Source: CAZYPH01 sp964649095 (lineage in GTDB: Bacteria; Bdellovibrionota; UBA1018; UBA923). Taken from it: a stretch of 13,402 bases of DNA. Both the position numbers and the translations under genes were made by a program. Shown piece after piece: positions 1 to 7,592 of the stretch. The notes under the pieces were generated by a model. It saw nothing but the letters and a program-made list of their open reading frames with translations. It was not told where the DNA came from and did not search any database. Location: NCBI GenBank assembly GCA_964649095.1, contig CAZYPH010000060.1, positions 1-13,402 on the forward strand, in the 5' to 3' direction. Every line of letters starts with the position of its first letter. Within the stretch, counting starts at the first letter, position 1.

Positions 1-752
1 AAACTATAAAACTTATCGATTGCAAGTGCTGCAAGTACTGTGCGTTCGCTACAGACCAAGTTGCCTTGAAATGAAAACGAGCCAACTTCACTCCGAAATA
101 GTTCTGAGCAAAAGGCCGTGGTTTGTAAAATTGCGGCCAAGTCCCTCGCCATACTTCTAATATAAGTGCCTTTAGAGCATTCAATTTCTAAAGTAATCTG
201 CGGGTCAGCCCAATCTAGAACCGACATTTTTTGAATATCTACAAGGCGTCGTTTGTCATAGGCAATGGCCGCGACCTGATTAGTAGTATCATGGTGGCGC
301 ACTAAATCGCTTAATCGTTGACCTTGAAATTTCATGGCTGAATAGACAGGGGGCGACTGTTCATAGGGAGCGTTTAGAAAGTGAGTTTCTATGGCAGTGT
401 TGATGTCGTTGAGATCAATGCCTGTTTCTATCGAAGCAAACTCACTAAGTTGTGTGGCAGTTAACGTGGTCGGATCTAACGTCTCAGTCGTATGCCCGAA
501 GATAAATTTACATATATATTTTTTATAATATAATTTACTTGTCTGATCAGCATCAAAAAAGAATCGTAAAAGCTTAGTGCCTTCGCCAATGCCAACAATC
601 ATTAGGCCTGCGGCAAATTGATCTAGGGTACCTGCATGACCAATGTCTTTAAAACCAAGTTGCCGTTTCAGTTGCGTCATTAACTGCTGTGAAGTGATGC
701 CCTTGGGTTTAAAAACAGTACGCAGGCCAGAATCGGTAGCACGCACGTCCAT
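1..752 (-). CDS. truB: tRNA pseudouridine(55) synthase TruB, partial (3' end outside window)
   Basis: TruB converts uridine 55 in the T-loop of tRNAs to pseudouridine in the cytoplasm. About 250 codons are visible and the reading frame is open to the left edge, so the C-terminus is missing. The catalytic-loop motif GHAGTLDQFAAGL lies at residues 38-50, with Asp44 as the expected nucleophile. Other family blocks are KLYYKKY (about 73-79, containing the conserved Tyr), PPVYSAMKFQGQRL in the middle, and CSKGTYIR ending near residue 199, whose Arg is conserved. The start is the ATG at 752, 12 bp after the rbfA stop. It is the first start codon after that in-frame TAG, and no Shine-Dalgarno site is seen, so translation is probably coupled to rbfA. 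The family assignment is secure from motifs; the coupling is inferred. Confidence 0.95.
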   Translation of the reverse strand, partial: MDVRATDSGLRTVFKPKGITSQQLMTQLKRQLGFKDIGHAGTLDQFAAGLMIVGIGEGTKLLRFFFDADQTSKLYYKKYICKFIFGHTTETLDPTTLTATQLSEFASIETGIDLNDINTAIETHFLNAPYEQSPPVYSAMKFQGQRLSDLVRHHDTTNQVAAIAYDKRRLVDIQKMSVLDWADPQITLEIECSKGTYIRSMARDLAAILQTTAFCSELFRSEVGSFSFQGNLVCSERTVLAALAIDKFYS

Positions 753-764
753 TATAAAGTCGAA

Positions 765-1169
765 CTATTTAATCGTGCGCAGTAGTTGCGCAATTTCATC
801 AGAGTAACCAAGGCCCAAATCAATCACAAATTTGAGCTGGGGAGTTACTTTACTCTCCAGCTTATACATCAACTCTTTGCGTAAATAGGGTGCTGCTTCG
901 TTAAGAGCATCTTCGATAGAGCGGGCTTGCTTTGATTTTTCTCCCGCGTCATTCAATTCTCGACCCATTAACGCAAAAAGTATTTTTGCGTGTTTTAAGT
1001 CGGGCGTGACTGTTACTTCGGTGATGGTGATAAACGGAATGTTTCGCAAACGTGGATCATGCAAACTATGCGGAACCAACATGGTAAGCTCTTCGCGGAT
1101 GCGTTGAGCAAAACGTGCTGGGCGTCGTGAGGGGCCTTTGTCTATTGTGAATGGTTGTTTTCGTGACAT
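765..1169 (-). CDS. rbfA: 30S ribosome-binding factor RbfA
   Basis: RbfA is a small KH-fold protein that binds the 30S subunit during late maturation of the 16S rRNA 5' end. The 134-residue product has the usual family length. It shows the N-terminal RFAQRIREEL helix, the DPRL motif (about 38-41) followed by the ITITEVTVTPDLKHAKI strand region, and the C-terminal APYLRKEL block followed by PQLKFVIDLGLG. It sits between infB and truB, as in many bacteria, but a strong terminator separates it from infB. No Shine-Dalgarno site precedes the ATG at 1169. Instead TAGAAT ends 7 bases upstream, so the message may be leaderless. The product is certain; the mode of expression is inferred. Confidence 0.95.
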   Translation of the reverse strand: MSRKQPFTIDKGPSRRPARFAQRIREELTMLVPHSLHDPRLRNIPFITITEVTVTPDLKHAKILFALMGRELNDAGEKSKQARSIEDALNEAAPYLRKELMYKLESKVTPQLKFVIDLGLGYSDEIAQLLRTIK

Positions 1170-1175
1170 AAATTA

Positions 1176-1181
1176 ATTCTA
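1176..1181 (-). promoter_or_regulatory. Candidate -10 element for rbfA-truB (leaderless type)
   Basis: Read on the minus strand the hexamer is TAGAAT, a 5/6 match to TATAAT. It ends 7 bases before the A of the rbfA ATG, so transcription would start at or next to the start codon. No recognisable -35 hexamer is present, because that region overlaps the T-tract and hairpin of the preceding terminator. This is a sequence-pattern prediction only. Confidence 0.35.
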
Positions 1182-1190
1182 TTTGGTTAC

Positions 1191-1230
1191 AAAAAAGGGC
1201 CTACCCAGAAAAGATACACTGGGTAGGCCC
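1191..1230 (-). terminator. Intrinsic terminator after infB
   Basis: A perfect 12-bp stem is formed by gggcctacccag at 1197-1208 and ctgggtaggccc at 1219-1230, with a 10-base loop. On the minus strand the stem is followed at once by six T (1196-1191). This is a textbook rho-independent terminator 22 bp past the infB stop. The plus-strand side also has a T-rich run (cttgtttt), so some bidirectional activity is possible. rbfA begins only 21 bp beyond the T-tract. The element therefore either attenuates transcription into rbfA-truB or ends the rimP-nusA-infB unit. Confidence 0.9.
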
Positions 1231-1252
1231 CTTGTTTTAAAGCCTGAGAACG

Positions 1253-4200
1253 TTAAATACGGGAGTCTGCCGACCCGACCGCGTTTCTGTTGTTTTGGTT
1301 TGTGGGTGGCGGGGTTGGATTTGCTAATGCTTCATCCATATCCTGCGCAATCATTTCGATGGCAAAAGCCTCGATAAGATCGCCCACTTTAATGTCATTA
1401 AAGTTTTCAATCGACATACCGCACTCGTAACCTTGAGCCACTTCCTTTGCATCGTCTTTGAAACGTCGGAGTGAACCTAGTTTTCCGGTATAAATCACGC
1501 GGCTATCACGCAACAAACGTACCGAACATCCACGCAGAATTTTGCCGTCCACGACAGAACAGCCCGCAATAGTTCCGAACTTTGGTGCCACAAATGTCTC
1601 GCGAACTTCGGCACGGCCCAAGTATTTCTCGACTTGTTTTTTGTCGAGTAAACCAGCCATGGCCTTTTTGATGTCGGCTAAGAGTTCGTAGATAATCGAA
1701 TACGAACGAATCTCGATACCCTTGTTTTCGGCAATCGCGCGGGCTTTTGTTTCAGGCCGCACGTTGAATCCTAAGATAATAGCATTCGAAGCCGAGGCTA
1801 ACATCACGTCGCTTTCTGAAATTCCGCCTGTTGATGTCGACAGAAGTTTGATTTTAACGCGTTCGTTCGAAAGTTTTAACAAGCTGTCTTTAATCGCTTC
1901 AGCCGAACCAAACACGTCGGCTTTCAAGATTAATGGCAACTCTTTTAGGTTGGTTGCTGTGGTCTGAAGCATAATGTCTTCCAACGTACGTTTCGTAGTT
2001 TTAGCCGCTTCTTGGGCTTTCATCTGAGCTACGCGGTGTTCAGCGACTTTACGTGCCTGTTCATCAGACTCTGTTGAGTTCAGCGCATCGCCCGCTAACG
2101 GCACGCCTTCAAGCCCTAAGAGCTCGGCTGCATAACCAGGGCCTACTTCTTTAAGTTGTTTGCCTTTATCATCGGTCAACGCACGTACGCGGCCACAGTG
2201 CTGGCCTGCGACGACATAATCGCCAGTTCTTAGAGTGCCGTGTTTGATTAGAATGTTCACGACTGGTCCACGGCCTTTATCAAGGCGGGCTTCTAATACA
2301 CTACCTTCGGCCTTACGGTTTGGATTCGCCTTCAAATCTAACACTTCCGCTTGCAGCAGAATCGCTTCGAGCAACTCATCAATACCTGTTCGTGCTAAGG
2401 CCGAGACGTTTACAAAAATGTTCTCGCCTCCCCAAGCCTCAGAGAGAATGCTGAGTTCTGAAAGGCCTTGCATAACGCGATCGGGGTTGGCATTGGGTTT
2501 ATCAATTTTATTTACGGCCACGATAATCGGCACACCTGCGGCACGAGCGTGGTCTACGGCCTCACGCGTCTGTGGCATAACCCCGTCATCGGCGGCGACT
2601 ACAAGAATTACAATGTCTGTTACGTTCGCACCACGGGCACGCATGACCGTAAAGGCCTCGTGACCAGGAGTGTCGATAAACGTAATTTTTTTACCTTTAA
2701 GATCTACCGTGTACGCACCAATATGTTGTGTGATGCCGCCGGCCTCGCCTGCCGCTACTTTGGCTGAGCGGATGGCGTCTAACAGAGAGGTCTTACCGTG
2801 GTCGACGTGGCCCATTACCGTTACTACCGGTGGGCGCGGTAAAAGAGACTCAGGGGCATCTGTATTATTGGTAGCCGCGGTTAATACGGTTTCTTCTTTG
2901 AAAGCTACGTTTTCTACTTCGTATTGGAATTCGTTAGCTAATAGTTGAGCGGTATCAAAATCTAACATTTGATTCATCGTAGCCATAGTGCCCATGCCCA
3001 TAAGTTTTTTGATCAACTCATTGGCTTTAACACCCATGGCTTGTGCTAGGTTGCCGACACTGACGACGTTTTCAATTCGAACCACACGTTTGTGTGCTGC
3101 TGGAGTGGTAATTTGAGTTCTCCTGATTTCTTTGTTGAGGGGGATTTTTTTCTTTTTCGGCAAAAAGACTAATTCTTTTTTAGCTTTAAAGTCGAAGACG
3201 TTGGCGTCTTTCGCTTCTTTTTCTTTTTCTACTTTGCCGCCGCCAATTTTTTTCTTCGCATTTTCTTCTTCGATGTCTTTAGGGTCGCGTGGCGTAACAA
3301 TTGGCGCTGGGCGATAGCCCGGCATGCCAGGGCGTAATCCGCCGGTAGAAGCTCCAGCTGTGGCACCTGTTTTTGGTGTTATTGTGGGTTGTCTAACTAT
3401 TGGCTTAGGGTCTTCGGCAATAATTGTTAGAATGCTACTGGTTTTGGCAGGAGCCATGCCAGAGTTGCGGGCACCCAGTAGTGATGGAAATTTAAGACCG
3501 CTACCAGTGCTAGTTGCGGTGGACGACGAAACTTTTGTGGTAACCGTTTTTGTTTGCGTAACTGTTTTTTGAATATTTGCTGCAGTCTGAGTGACCGTGG
3601 TTTTTGTTACAGTTGTAGGTTCTGCAATTACCGGTTCTGATGGGGTAGTACTAGATAGAGTAACGTCTGCAGCAGGAATGGCTTCTGGCTGATCTGATTT
3701 TGTAGATTTTTGTTGCTCTGCAATGAGTTCTTCACGCGGCAGTAAATCAGACTCTTTAAAAACACGTAGTTCCGAAGCCGACTCCGACGCTACTGTTTCA
3801 CTCGCTACAAGCACTTCGGGAGAGGTTATGATTGAGGCTTCAGACTGCTCTACGGCAGTGTTTGAATCTACATGTGCATCTGTTGTTTGAACGAGTTCAT
3901 CCGCCGCAGATTGTGCATTTTCTGTTTCGGCAACAGTTGTTGTTGTGACTGTTGTAGTTACGATAGTTTCATCGCCCGAGGTTTTAGCGCGTCTGCGAAT
4001 CACAGTGGTACCAGCCGCGCGTTTAGGGGCTGGTGTGGCGGCGCTTACTTCTGTTTCTTTTTGTTTTGTTTTTAAAGCCGCTTTTGGCGGCGTTTTTGCC
4101 GTACTAGTTGTTTTCGCCGTAGTGGCAGTAGTCGCTTTTCTAGTAGTGGTCTTTCGAGGTTTCTTAGAATCGGCGGGTTTGTTCTTTTCGTTTTCTAGAT

Positions 4201-4366
4201 TTTTTAAGTGTTGTTTTACTTTGTCTGCTTCTTCAGCCGTAACAGAACTCATGTGGCTTTTAACGTCGATATCAAGCGCCTTAAAGTGGTCGATAAGGCC
4301 TAGAGAGTCGACCCCTAATTCTTTGGCTAATTCATAAACTTTTAGTTTTTCTGGTTTGTCGGTCAT
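1253..4366 (-). CDS. infB: Translation initiation factor IF-2
   Basis: IF2 is the GTPase that brings initiator fMet-tRNA to the 30S subunit and promotes subunit joining. The product has 1037 residues. An IF2_N helical domain occupies about residues 6-55, and a low-complexity Thr/Ala/Lys/Ser-rich linker runs from about 56 to 400. A second IF2_N-like domain follows at about 427-487. The G domain starts near 510 with G1 GHVDHGKT (519-526), the G2 segment GGITQHIG (543-550), G3 DTPGH (565-569), G4 NKID (619-622) and G5 SAL (655-657). The beta-barrel domain II, domain III and the fMet-tRNA-binding C-domain run to about residue 1003. A tail of roughly 34 residues, rich in Pro and Asn, follows and is longer than in E. 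coli. The ATG at 4366 has AAGGA at 4376-4380, 9 bases upstream. It lies between nusA and rbfA. Confidence 0.98.
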   Translation of the reverse strand: MTDKPEKLKVYELAKELGVDSLGLIDHFKALDIDVKSHMSSVTAEEADKVKQHLKNLENEKNKPADSKKPRKTTTRKATTATTAKTTSTAKTPPKAALKTKQKETEVSAATPAPKRAAGTTVIRRRAKTSGDETIVTTTVTTTTVAETENAQSAADELVQTTDAHVDSNTAVEQSEASIITSPEVLVASETVASESASELRVFKESDLLPREELIAEQQKSTKSDQPEAIPAADVTLSSTTPSEPVIAEPTTVTKTTVTQTAANIQKTVTQTKTVTTKVSSSTATSTGSGLKFPSLLGARNSGMAPAKTSSILTIIAEDPKPIVRQPTITPKTGATAGASTGGLRPGMPGYRPAPIVTPRDPKDIEEENAKKKIGGGKVEKEKEAKDANVFDFKAKKELVFLPKKKKIPLNKEIRRTQITTPAAHKRVVRIENVVSVGNLAQAMGVKANELIKKLMGMGTMATMNQMLDFDTAQLLANEFQYEVENVAFKEETVLTAATNNTDAPESLLPRPPVVTVMGHVDHGKTSLLDAIRSAKVAAGEAGGITQHIGAYTVDLKGKKITFIDTPGHEAFTVMRARGANVTDIVILVVAADDGVMPQTREAVDHARAAGVPIIVAVNKIDKPNANPDRVMQGLSELSILSEAWGGENIFVNVSALARTGIDELLEAILLQAEVLDLKANPNRKAEGSVLEARLDKGRGPVVNILIKHGTLRTGDYVVAGQHCGRVRALTDDKGKQLKEVGPGYAAELLGLEGVPLAGDALNSTESDEQARKVAEHRVAQMKAQEAAKTTKRTLEDIMLQTTATNLKELPLILKADVFGSAEAIKDSLLKLSNERVKIKLLSTSTGGISESDVMLASASNAIILGFNVRPETKARAIAENKGIEIRSYSIIYELLADIKKAMAGLLDKKQVEKYLGRAEVRETFVAPKFGTIAGCSVVDGKILRGCSVRLLRDSRVIYTGKLGSLRRFKDDAKEVAQGYECGMSIENFNDIKVGDLIEAFAIEMIAQDMDEALANPTPPPTNQNNRNAVGSADSRI
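3530..3619 (-). repeat. Thr/Val-rich low-complexity segment in the IF2 linker
   Basis: Codons about 250-279 of infB encode a degenerate run of TVT, KTT and TKT-type triplets. A similar run near residues 137-145 contains VTTTTV-like steps. It lies in the interdomain linker, so it is a protein-level low-complexity tract and not a DNA repeat element. Confidence 0.6.
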
Positions 4367-4406
4367 GTTTTTACGTCCTTAGTTATTCTCGAAAACTTTT
4401 AGTAAA

Positions 4407-4474
4407 GGGTACTCAATACTTTTTATTTGAATTTTGTAGAGCGATTGGGGGAGCGCTCATGAACAGTAGTACCC
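4407..4474 (-). promoter_or_regulatory. Nested inverted repeats in the nusA-infB spacer (possible infB leader structure)
   Basis: The 7-base arms gggtact (4407-4413) and agtaccc (4468-4474) are perfect inverted repeats. They enclose a smaller stem, gagcg (4439-4443) and cgctc (4454-4458), with a 10-base loop. On the minus strand this gives a two-tier hairpin between the nusA stop and the infB Shine-Dalgarno site. No T-tract follows the outer stem, so it is not an obvious terminator. It could be an RNA control element or an RNase processing site for the polycistronic message. The arms are seen; the role is not known. Confidence 0.35.
4413..4460 (-). CDS. Possible 15-codon leader ORF upstream of infB (doubtful)
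   Basis: An ATG at 4460 opens a 15-codon frame (MSAPPIALQNSNKKY) that ends at a TGA inside the right arm of the inverted repeat, 46 bp before the infB ATG. No convincing Shine-Dalgarno site precedes it. A run this short can easily arise by chance. It is recorded because the spacer otherwise holds no gene and because the frame spans the whole inner hairpin, where translation would alter folding. Confidence 0.12.
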   Translation of the reverse strand: MSAPPIALQNSNKKY

Positions 4475-4502
4475 AGATTCAAAATCCCCAACTGACGTTG
4501 AC

Positions 4503-5927
4503 TTAGTTTTCTTTACCTTCCTCGTGGGTTTGGTCTGCACTTGCCATCGCCTCTTTTAGTCGCTCTTCGGCAAGTGTTTTGGCGTCTTTTTGACTATCGA
4601 TAGTTGTTTTTGAGGCCTCAGCAGTAGCGCCGTCTTTTGTTGGAGCAATCACTTTTAGTGCATCGCCACCTTTTTCAATCGCAGCAGCGGCGCGTTCTTG
4701 TAGTAGCTTCGCTTCTTCTTCAGAGCTGTAACCAGGCACTTTCATAAGAGCTTCTAACGGTGCCTCAGCTACTTGAAATACATTGCTAAAGCCAGATTGG
4801 TAGAGGCCTTGTGCAAGCGTGTCGCTAACGCCTTCAATGTGTTTCAAATTGTACAACGCATCAGCGGTACGTTTTTGAAGGTTGGTTTTTGAACTAATAT
4901 CTAAACGCCATCCTGTTAACATCGCAGCTAAACGTACGTTTTGACCTCTTTTTCCAATTGCTAATGACAATTGGCTATCTTCAACAACAATTTCCATGGT
5001 CCGGTTGGCTTCGTTAGGTGTAATCGAAGCAATTTCAGCCGGCTGAAGTGCAGCACGTACAAAGTAGGCTGGGATCTCACTCCACGGAACGATATCAATA
5101 CGCTCGCCACGCAATTCTTGAATCACTGTTTGTACGCGCACACCTTTCATACCTACGCACGCGCCGACTGGATCTACGTCACGATCGTTAGAAATAACCG
5201 CAATTTTAGCTCGCGAACCAGGTTCACGCGCAGCGGCTTTGATTTCTACAATACCATCACGAACTTCAGGTACTTCGGTTTCAAAAAGTTTAATCAAAAA
5301 TTTCGGAGACGTACGCGTTAAGTACAATTGAGGCCCTTTGGGTGTCATAACAACGTCACTCAAAAATGCCTGCACACGATCGCCAGGTTTGAAAACTTCA
5401 CCAGGAATGATTTCGTTGCGCGGCAGAAGGGCATCGGTCTTACCTAGATCAATAACTACGTTACCGCGTTCAGCACGACGTGCAATACCTGAAATAATTT
5501 CGCCTTTGCGGTGAATGAATTCACCAAAAATTAAATCGCGTTCAGCATCACGAACTTTCTGAAATATAACTTGTTTGGCGGTTTGCGCATCAATACGTCC
5601 GAATGTAGGCGTATCTAGCTTAATACCAAGTTCATCACCGATATTGACTTCGCTATCTAGCTTTCGTGCTGCTTCTAAGTGAATCTCTGTGTCTTCGTCG
5701 CCGACGTCTTCATCAGTTTCCACAACGGTTTTAAATTGAAACAAGTCAATTTCGCCGGTGTCGGGATTGTAATGCGCCTCTAGCTGAGCGTCTTCACCAA
5801 ATTTCTTTTGAGCAGCTAATAAAACGGCTTGTTCTAGGGCTTCTACTAAGACTTCACGTTTAATGCCACGGTCTTTGCCTACTTGTTCGATGACTCTGCT
5901 TAATTCACTAAAATTGATTGCACTCAT
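4503..5927 (-). CDS. nusA: Transcription termination/antitermination factor NusA
   Basis: NusA binds RNA polymerase and nascent RNA and controls pausing, termination and rRNA antitermination. The 474-residue product has the N-terminal polymerase-binding domain (about 1-125) and an S1 domain (about 135-205, with RRAERGNVVIDLG and PGDRVQAFL). KH1 follows (about 230-285, with SRAKIAV and VGMKGVRVQ), then KH2 (about 300-347, with AIGKRGQNVRLA). A single helix-hairpin-helix-like repeat occupies about 355-420, then comes a charged tail rich in Ala, Lys and Glu ending HEEGKEN. It is shorter than the E. coli protein, which has two acidic repeats. The ATG at 5927 has AAGGAG at 5939-5944, 11 bases upstream. 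rimP ends 35 bp before it, so the two are probably co-transcribed. Confidence 0.97.
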   Translation of the reverse strand: MSAINFSELSRVIEQVGKDRGIKREVLVEALEQAVLLAAQKKFGEDAQLEAHYNPDTGEIDLFQFKTVVETDEDVGDEDTEIHLEAARKLDSEVNIGDELGIKLDTPTFGRIDAQTAKQVIFQKVRDAERDLIFGEFIHRKGEIISGIARRAERGNVVIDLGKTDALLPRNEIIPGEVFKPGDRVQAFLSDVVMTPKGPQLYLTRTSPKFLIKLFETEVPEVRDGIVEIKAAAREPGSRAKIAVISNDRDVDPVGACVGMKGVRVQTVIQELRGERIDIVPWSEIPAYFVRAALQPAEIASITPNEANRTMEIVVEDSQLSLAIGKRGQNVRLAAMLTGWRLDISSKTNLQKRTADALYNLKHIEGVSDTLAQGLYQSGFSNVFQVAEAPLEALMKVPGYSSEEEAKLLQERAAAAIEKGGDALKVIAPTKDGATAEASKTTIDSQKDAKTLAEERLKEAMASADQTHEEGKEN

Positions 5928-5962
5928 GTTCTTATTTGCTCCTTATGCGATAACAAAAATTT

Positions 5963-6565
5963 TTATTTGTGATTGGACTGGTTAAAATCAAATTCTAAAT
6001 GCGCTTTACTAATATTTTTCAGCGGTATTTTTACAGTGTGGTCAATGCCTCCGAAGGGAATTTCTATTAGAACTTTGTTAGCTGCTTGATCAAAATCAAG
6101 AATGGTTCCAATAAACTTTTTTTGTTTGATGTTTTTTTGTAGATAAACATCGTTTTCTAGTTCGTTTGATGACAACGGAGCAAAGGTACTAATTTGTGCT
6201 TTTTGGCCCTTAAAACGAACAAAATGTTCCGGTTTTTTTAATGGCCGTTCTACACCCGGTGAAGACACTTCTAAATCAAAGGCCCCAGTGATCAGTTCTG
6301 TTGTTTCGAAAAAAGGGTCTAAAGCGCGATTTGCGGTAAGGCAGTCTTCTAAACTAATGCGTTTCGCAGGGTTTTTTGTGGCGTCTTCGGTGCTGTTTTC
6401 TAAGAAATCGATATAAACAACCACTTTGCGTCCGCCGGCAGAAGTAATCTCTAAGGCGACTAACTCGTAACCCAAGGGGTTAAGCATGGCTTCTACAGCC
6501 TCATCGAGTTGTTGTGGTTGAGAGGGTGTTTTTTGAGAAAGATTGGAAGAAGTATTATCGGTCAT
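5963..6565 (-). CDS. rimP: Ribosome maturation factor RimP
   Basis: RimP assists assembly of the 30S head and is usually encoded just before nusA, as here. The 200-residue product is longer than the typical roughly 150. It has an extra 20-residue N-terminal leader rich in Ser, Gln and Pro, and an insertion near residues 56-68. The signature LEVSSPGVERPL lies at 98-109, following the N-terminal alpha/beta domain that starts near LDEAVEAML. The C-terminal SH3-like domain covers about 115-195. The ATG at 6565 is the only sensible start, since no other ATG, GTG or TTG occurs before residue 27. It lacks a Shine-Dalgarno site and lies 37 bp from the T-tract of a terminator, so its promoter is not evident. 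Confidence 0.93.
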   Translation of the reverse strand: MTDNTSSNLSQKTPSQPQQLDEAVEAMLNPLGYELVALEITSAGGRKVVVYIDFLENSTEDATKNPAKRISLEDCLTANRALDPFFETTELITGAFDLEVSSPGVERPLKKPEHFVRFKGQKAQISTFAPLSSNELENDVYLQKNIKQKKFIGTILDFDQAANKVLIEIPFGGIDHTVKIPLKNISKAHLEFDFNQSNHK

Positions 6566-6600
6566 AATATTAAGTTTTTTGGCAATTTTTCTGGGCTCTA

Positions 6601-6645
6601 AAAATAAAAAAAGTGAGGCGCCAGGTTTAATTGGCGGCTCACTTC
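6601..6645 (-). terminator. Intrinsic terminator after the glycosylase/membrane protein pair
   Basis: Arms aagtgag (6612-6618) and ctcactt (6639-6645) pair perfectly. After one G-G mismatch, cgcca (6620-6624) pairs with tggcg (6633-6637) around an 8-base loop. On the minus strand the stem runs into a long T-rich stretch (6613-6601: seven T, A, five T). It lies 66 bp past the stop at 6711 and directly before rimP. Confidence 0.88.
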
Positions 6646-6674
6646 TTTAAATCAATAAACGAAGTTCGCTGTTT

Positions 6675-6698
6675 GCCTAGGATACTACCAGACTAGGC
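6675..6698 (-). repeat. Small inverted repeat after the membrane protein gene
   Basis: gcctag (6675-6680) and ctaggc (6693-6698) form a perfect 6-bp stem with a 12-base loop, just past the stop codon at 6711. No T-tract follows it. It may be a 3' stabilising hairpin of the message or a chance structure; the real terminator lies further on, at 6601-6645. Confidence 0.4.
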
Positions 6699-6710
6699 TA
6701 TCGAGCGCAA

Positions 6711-7592
6711 TTACTTGATAATTTCTTGGCAACTACCTTTTTCAATAGCGTCGACTAGAGCGGTTGGTAGATTTAGGGCTCCGATTTGGCCAGCATCTAG
6801 ATTTGAGTACTGAAATATACCTTCAGGCGTGAGGCCGCTGAGGCTAGCACGTAAAACAGCTTTAGTTTCAGGGTGTTCTTCAGTCATAACAACCATGTCT
6901 TTTAGCTCTTTTAAACCAAGCCCTGCTACAGAGCTCAAGAAAGTAAAGTCGATACAGCGCCCAAAAAAGACGCGCATCTGGCTTAAAATCTGCGACCGGT
7001 CGGGGCTTAGGATGGGGCCTGGCATATAGAACGTCTCTAGTTGTCCATTACCACCGGCGTATAGGCGCAGCAAAGCGGGTTCATCGCAGTTTTCACAGGT
7101 TTTACTCGAGAAAATAAACAAAGGGGCTTGCGGGGCCTGTGGTGAAACGAGGCGTCCAAAATAATTCAAACCAAAACCGACGTTGGTGATCGTGGCTCCG
7201 TTATGTAAATAAATTGTGTTTTGGTCGACTGATGCCACGTCAAATGCTTTTAGTAACGGCAAAGATTGTTTGAGGTCGTTGGTATGGTCGGTTTGAAAAT
7301 CGTAATTTTTAAACCGACTGGCCATATAAAAATCGATAGCAAAATATACGCCTACGCTGAGTATCCCTGCTAAAACGGCGCCTAGAATAAAACTTTTCAA
7401 GTTAAACGATGTCGACCTGCCAGCGTTTTCTGTGGTCTTGGGCGCCTGTGGAGGCCGCTGAACGTCTTTAGATGGAGTGCCGGTAGTATCTGTATTGAGA
7501 GCCGCTTCACCCAAATCTTTTAAAGCCTCAGGCGATTCAATGAGATGTGTGGGTTCAGAGGTATTTTTTAGAGATAAATTAGAGTCTGTCAT
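6711..7592 (-). CDS. Membrane-anchored protein of unknown function with a CxxC motif
   Basis: I do not recognise a family for this 293-residue protein. The first about 65 residues are hydrophilic, rich in Ser, Thr and Pro, and lack a signal peptide. One clear transmembrane segment follows (about 66-86, LKSFILGAVLAGILSVGVYF). The remaining about 205 residues form one domain, most likely periplasmic by the single-pass layout. Within it, the stretch PLFIFSSKTCENC has a hydrophobic strand followed by C166-x-x-C169, which resembles a thioredoxin-like active site or a metal-binding knuckle. Two more cysteines lie at 213 and 288, so disulfides are possible. The ATG overlaps the stop of the upstream glycosylase gene by 4 bases (ATGA), so the two are translationally coupled. 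The real gene call is firm; function, topology and fold are guesses. Confidence 0.85.
   Translation of the reverse strand: MTDSNLSLKNTSEPTHLIESPEALKDLGEAALNTDTTGTPSKDVQRPPQAPKTTENAGRSTSFNLKSFILGAVLAGILSVGVYFAIDFYMASRFKNYDFQTDHTNDLKQSLPLLKAFDVASVDQNTIYLHNGATITNVGFGLNYFGRLVSPQAPQAPLFIFSSKTCENCDEPALLRLYAGGNGQLETFYMPGPILSPDRSQILSQMRVFFGRCIDFTFLSSVAGLGLKELKDMVVMTEEHPETKAVLRASLSGLTPEGIFQYSNLDAGQIGALNLPTALVDAIEKGSCQEIIK

Noticed and set aside
2235..2663. A 142-residue plus-strand open frame opposite infB.
   Set aside because: It overlaps the conserved GTPase domain on the other strand, and several similar shadow frames occur along infB and nusA.
6640..6710. On the minus strand, TAGCCTAGTCTGGTAG resembles a tRNA D-arm.
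   Set aside because: No matching acceptor stem, anticodon stem or GTTCNANNC T-arm can be drawn around it. It is better explained as part of the small 6-bp hairpin.
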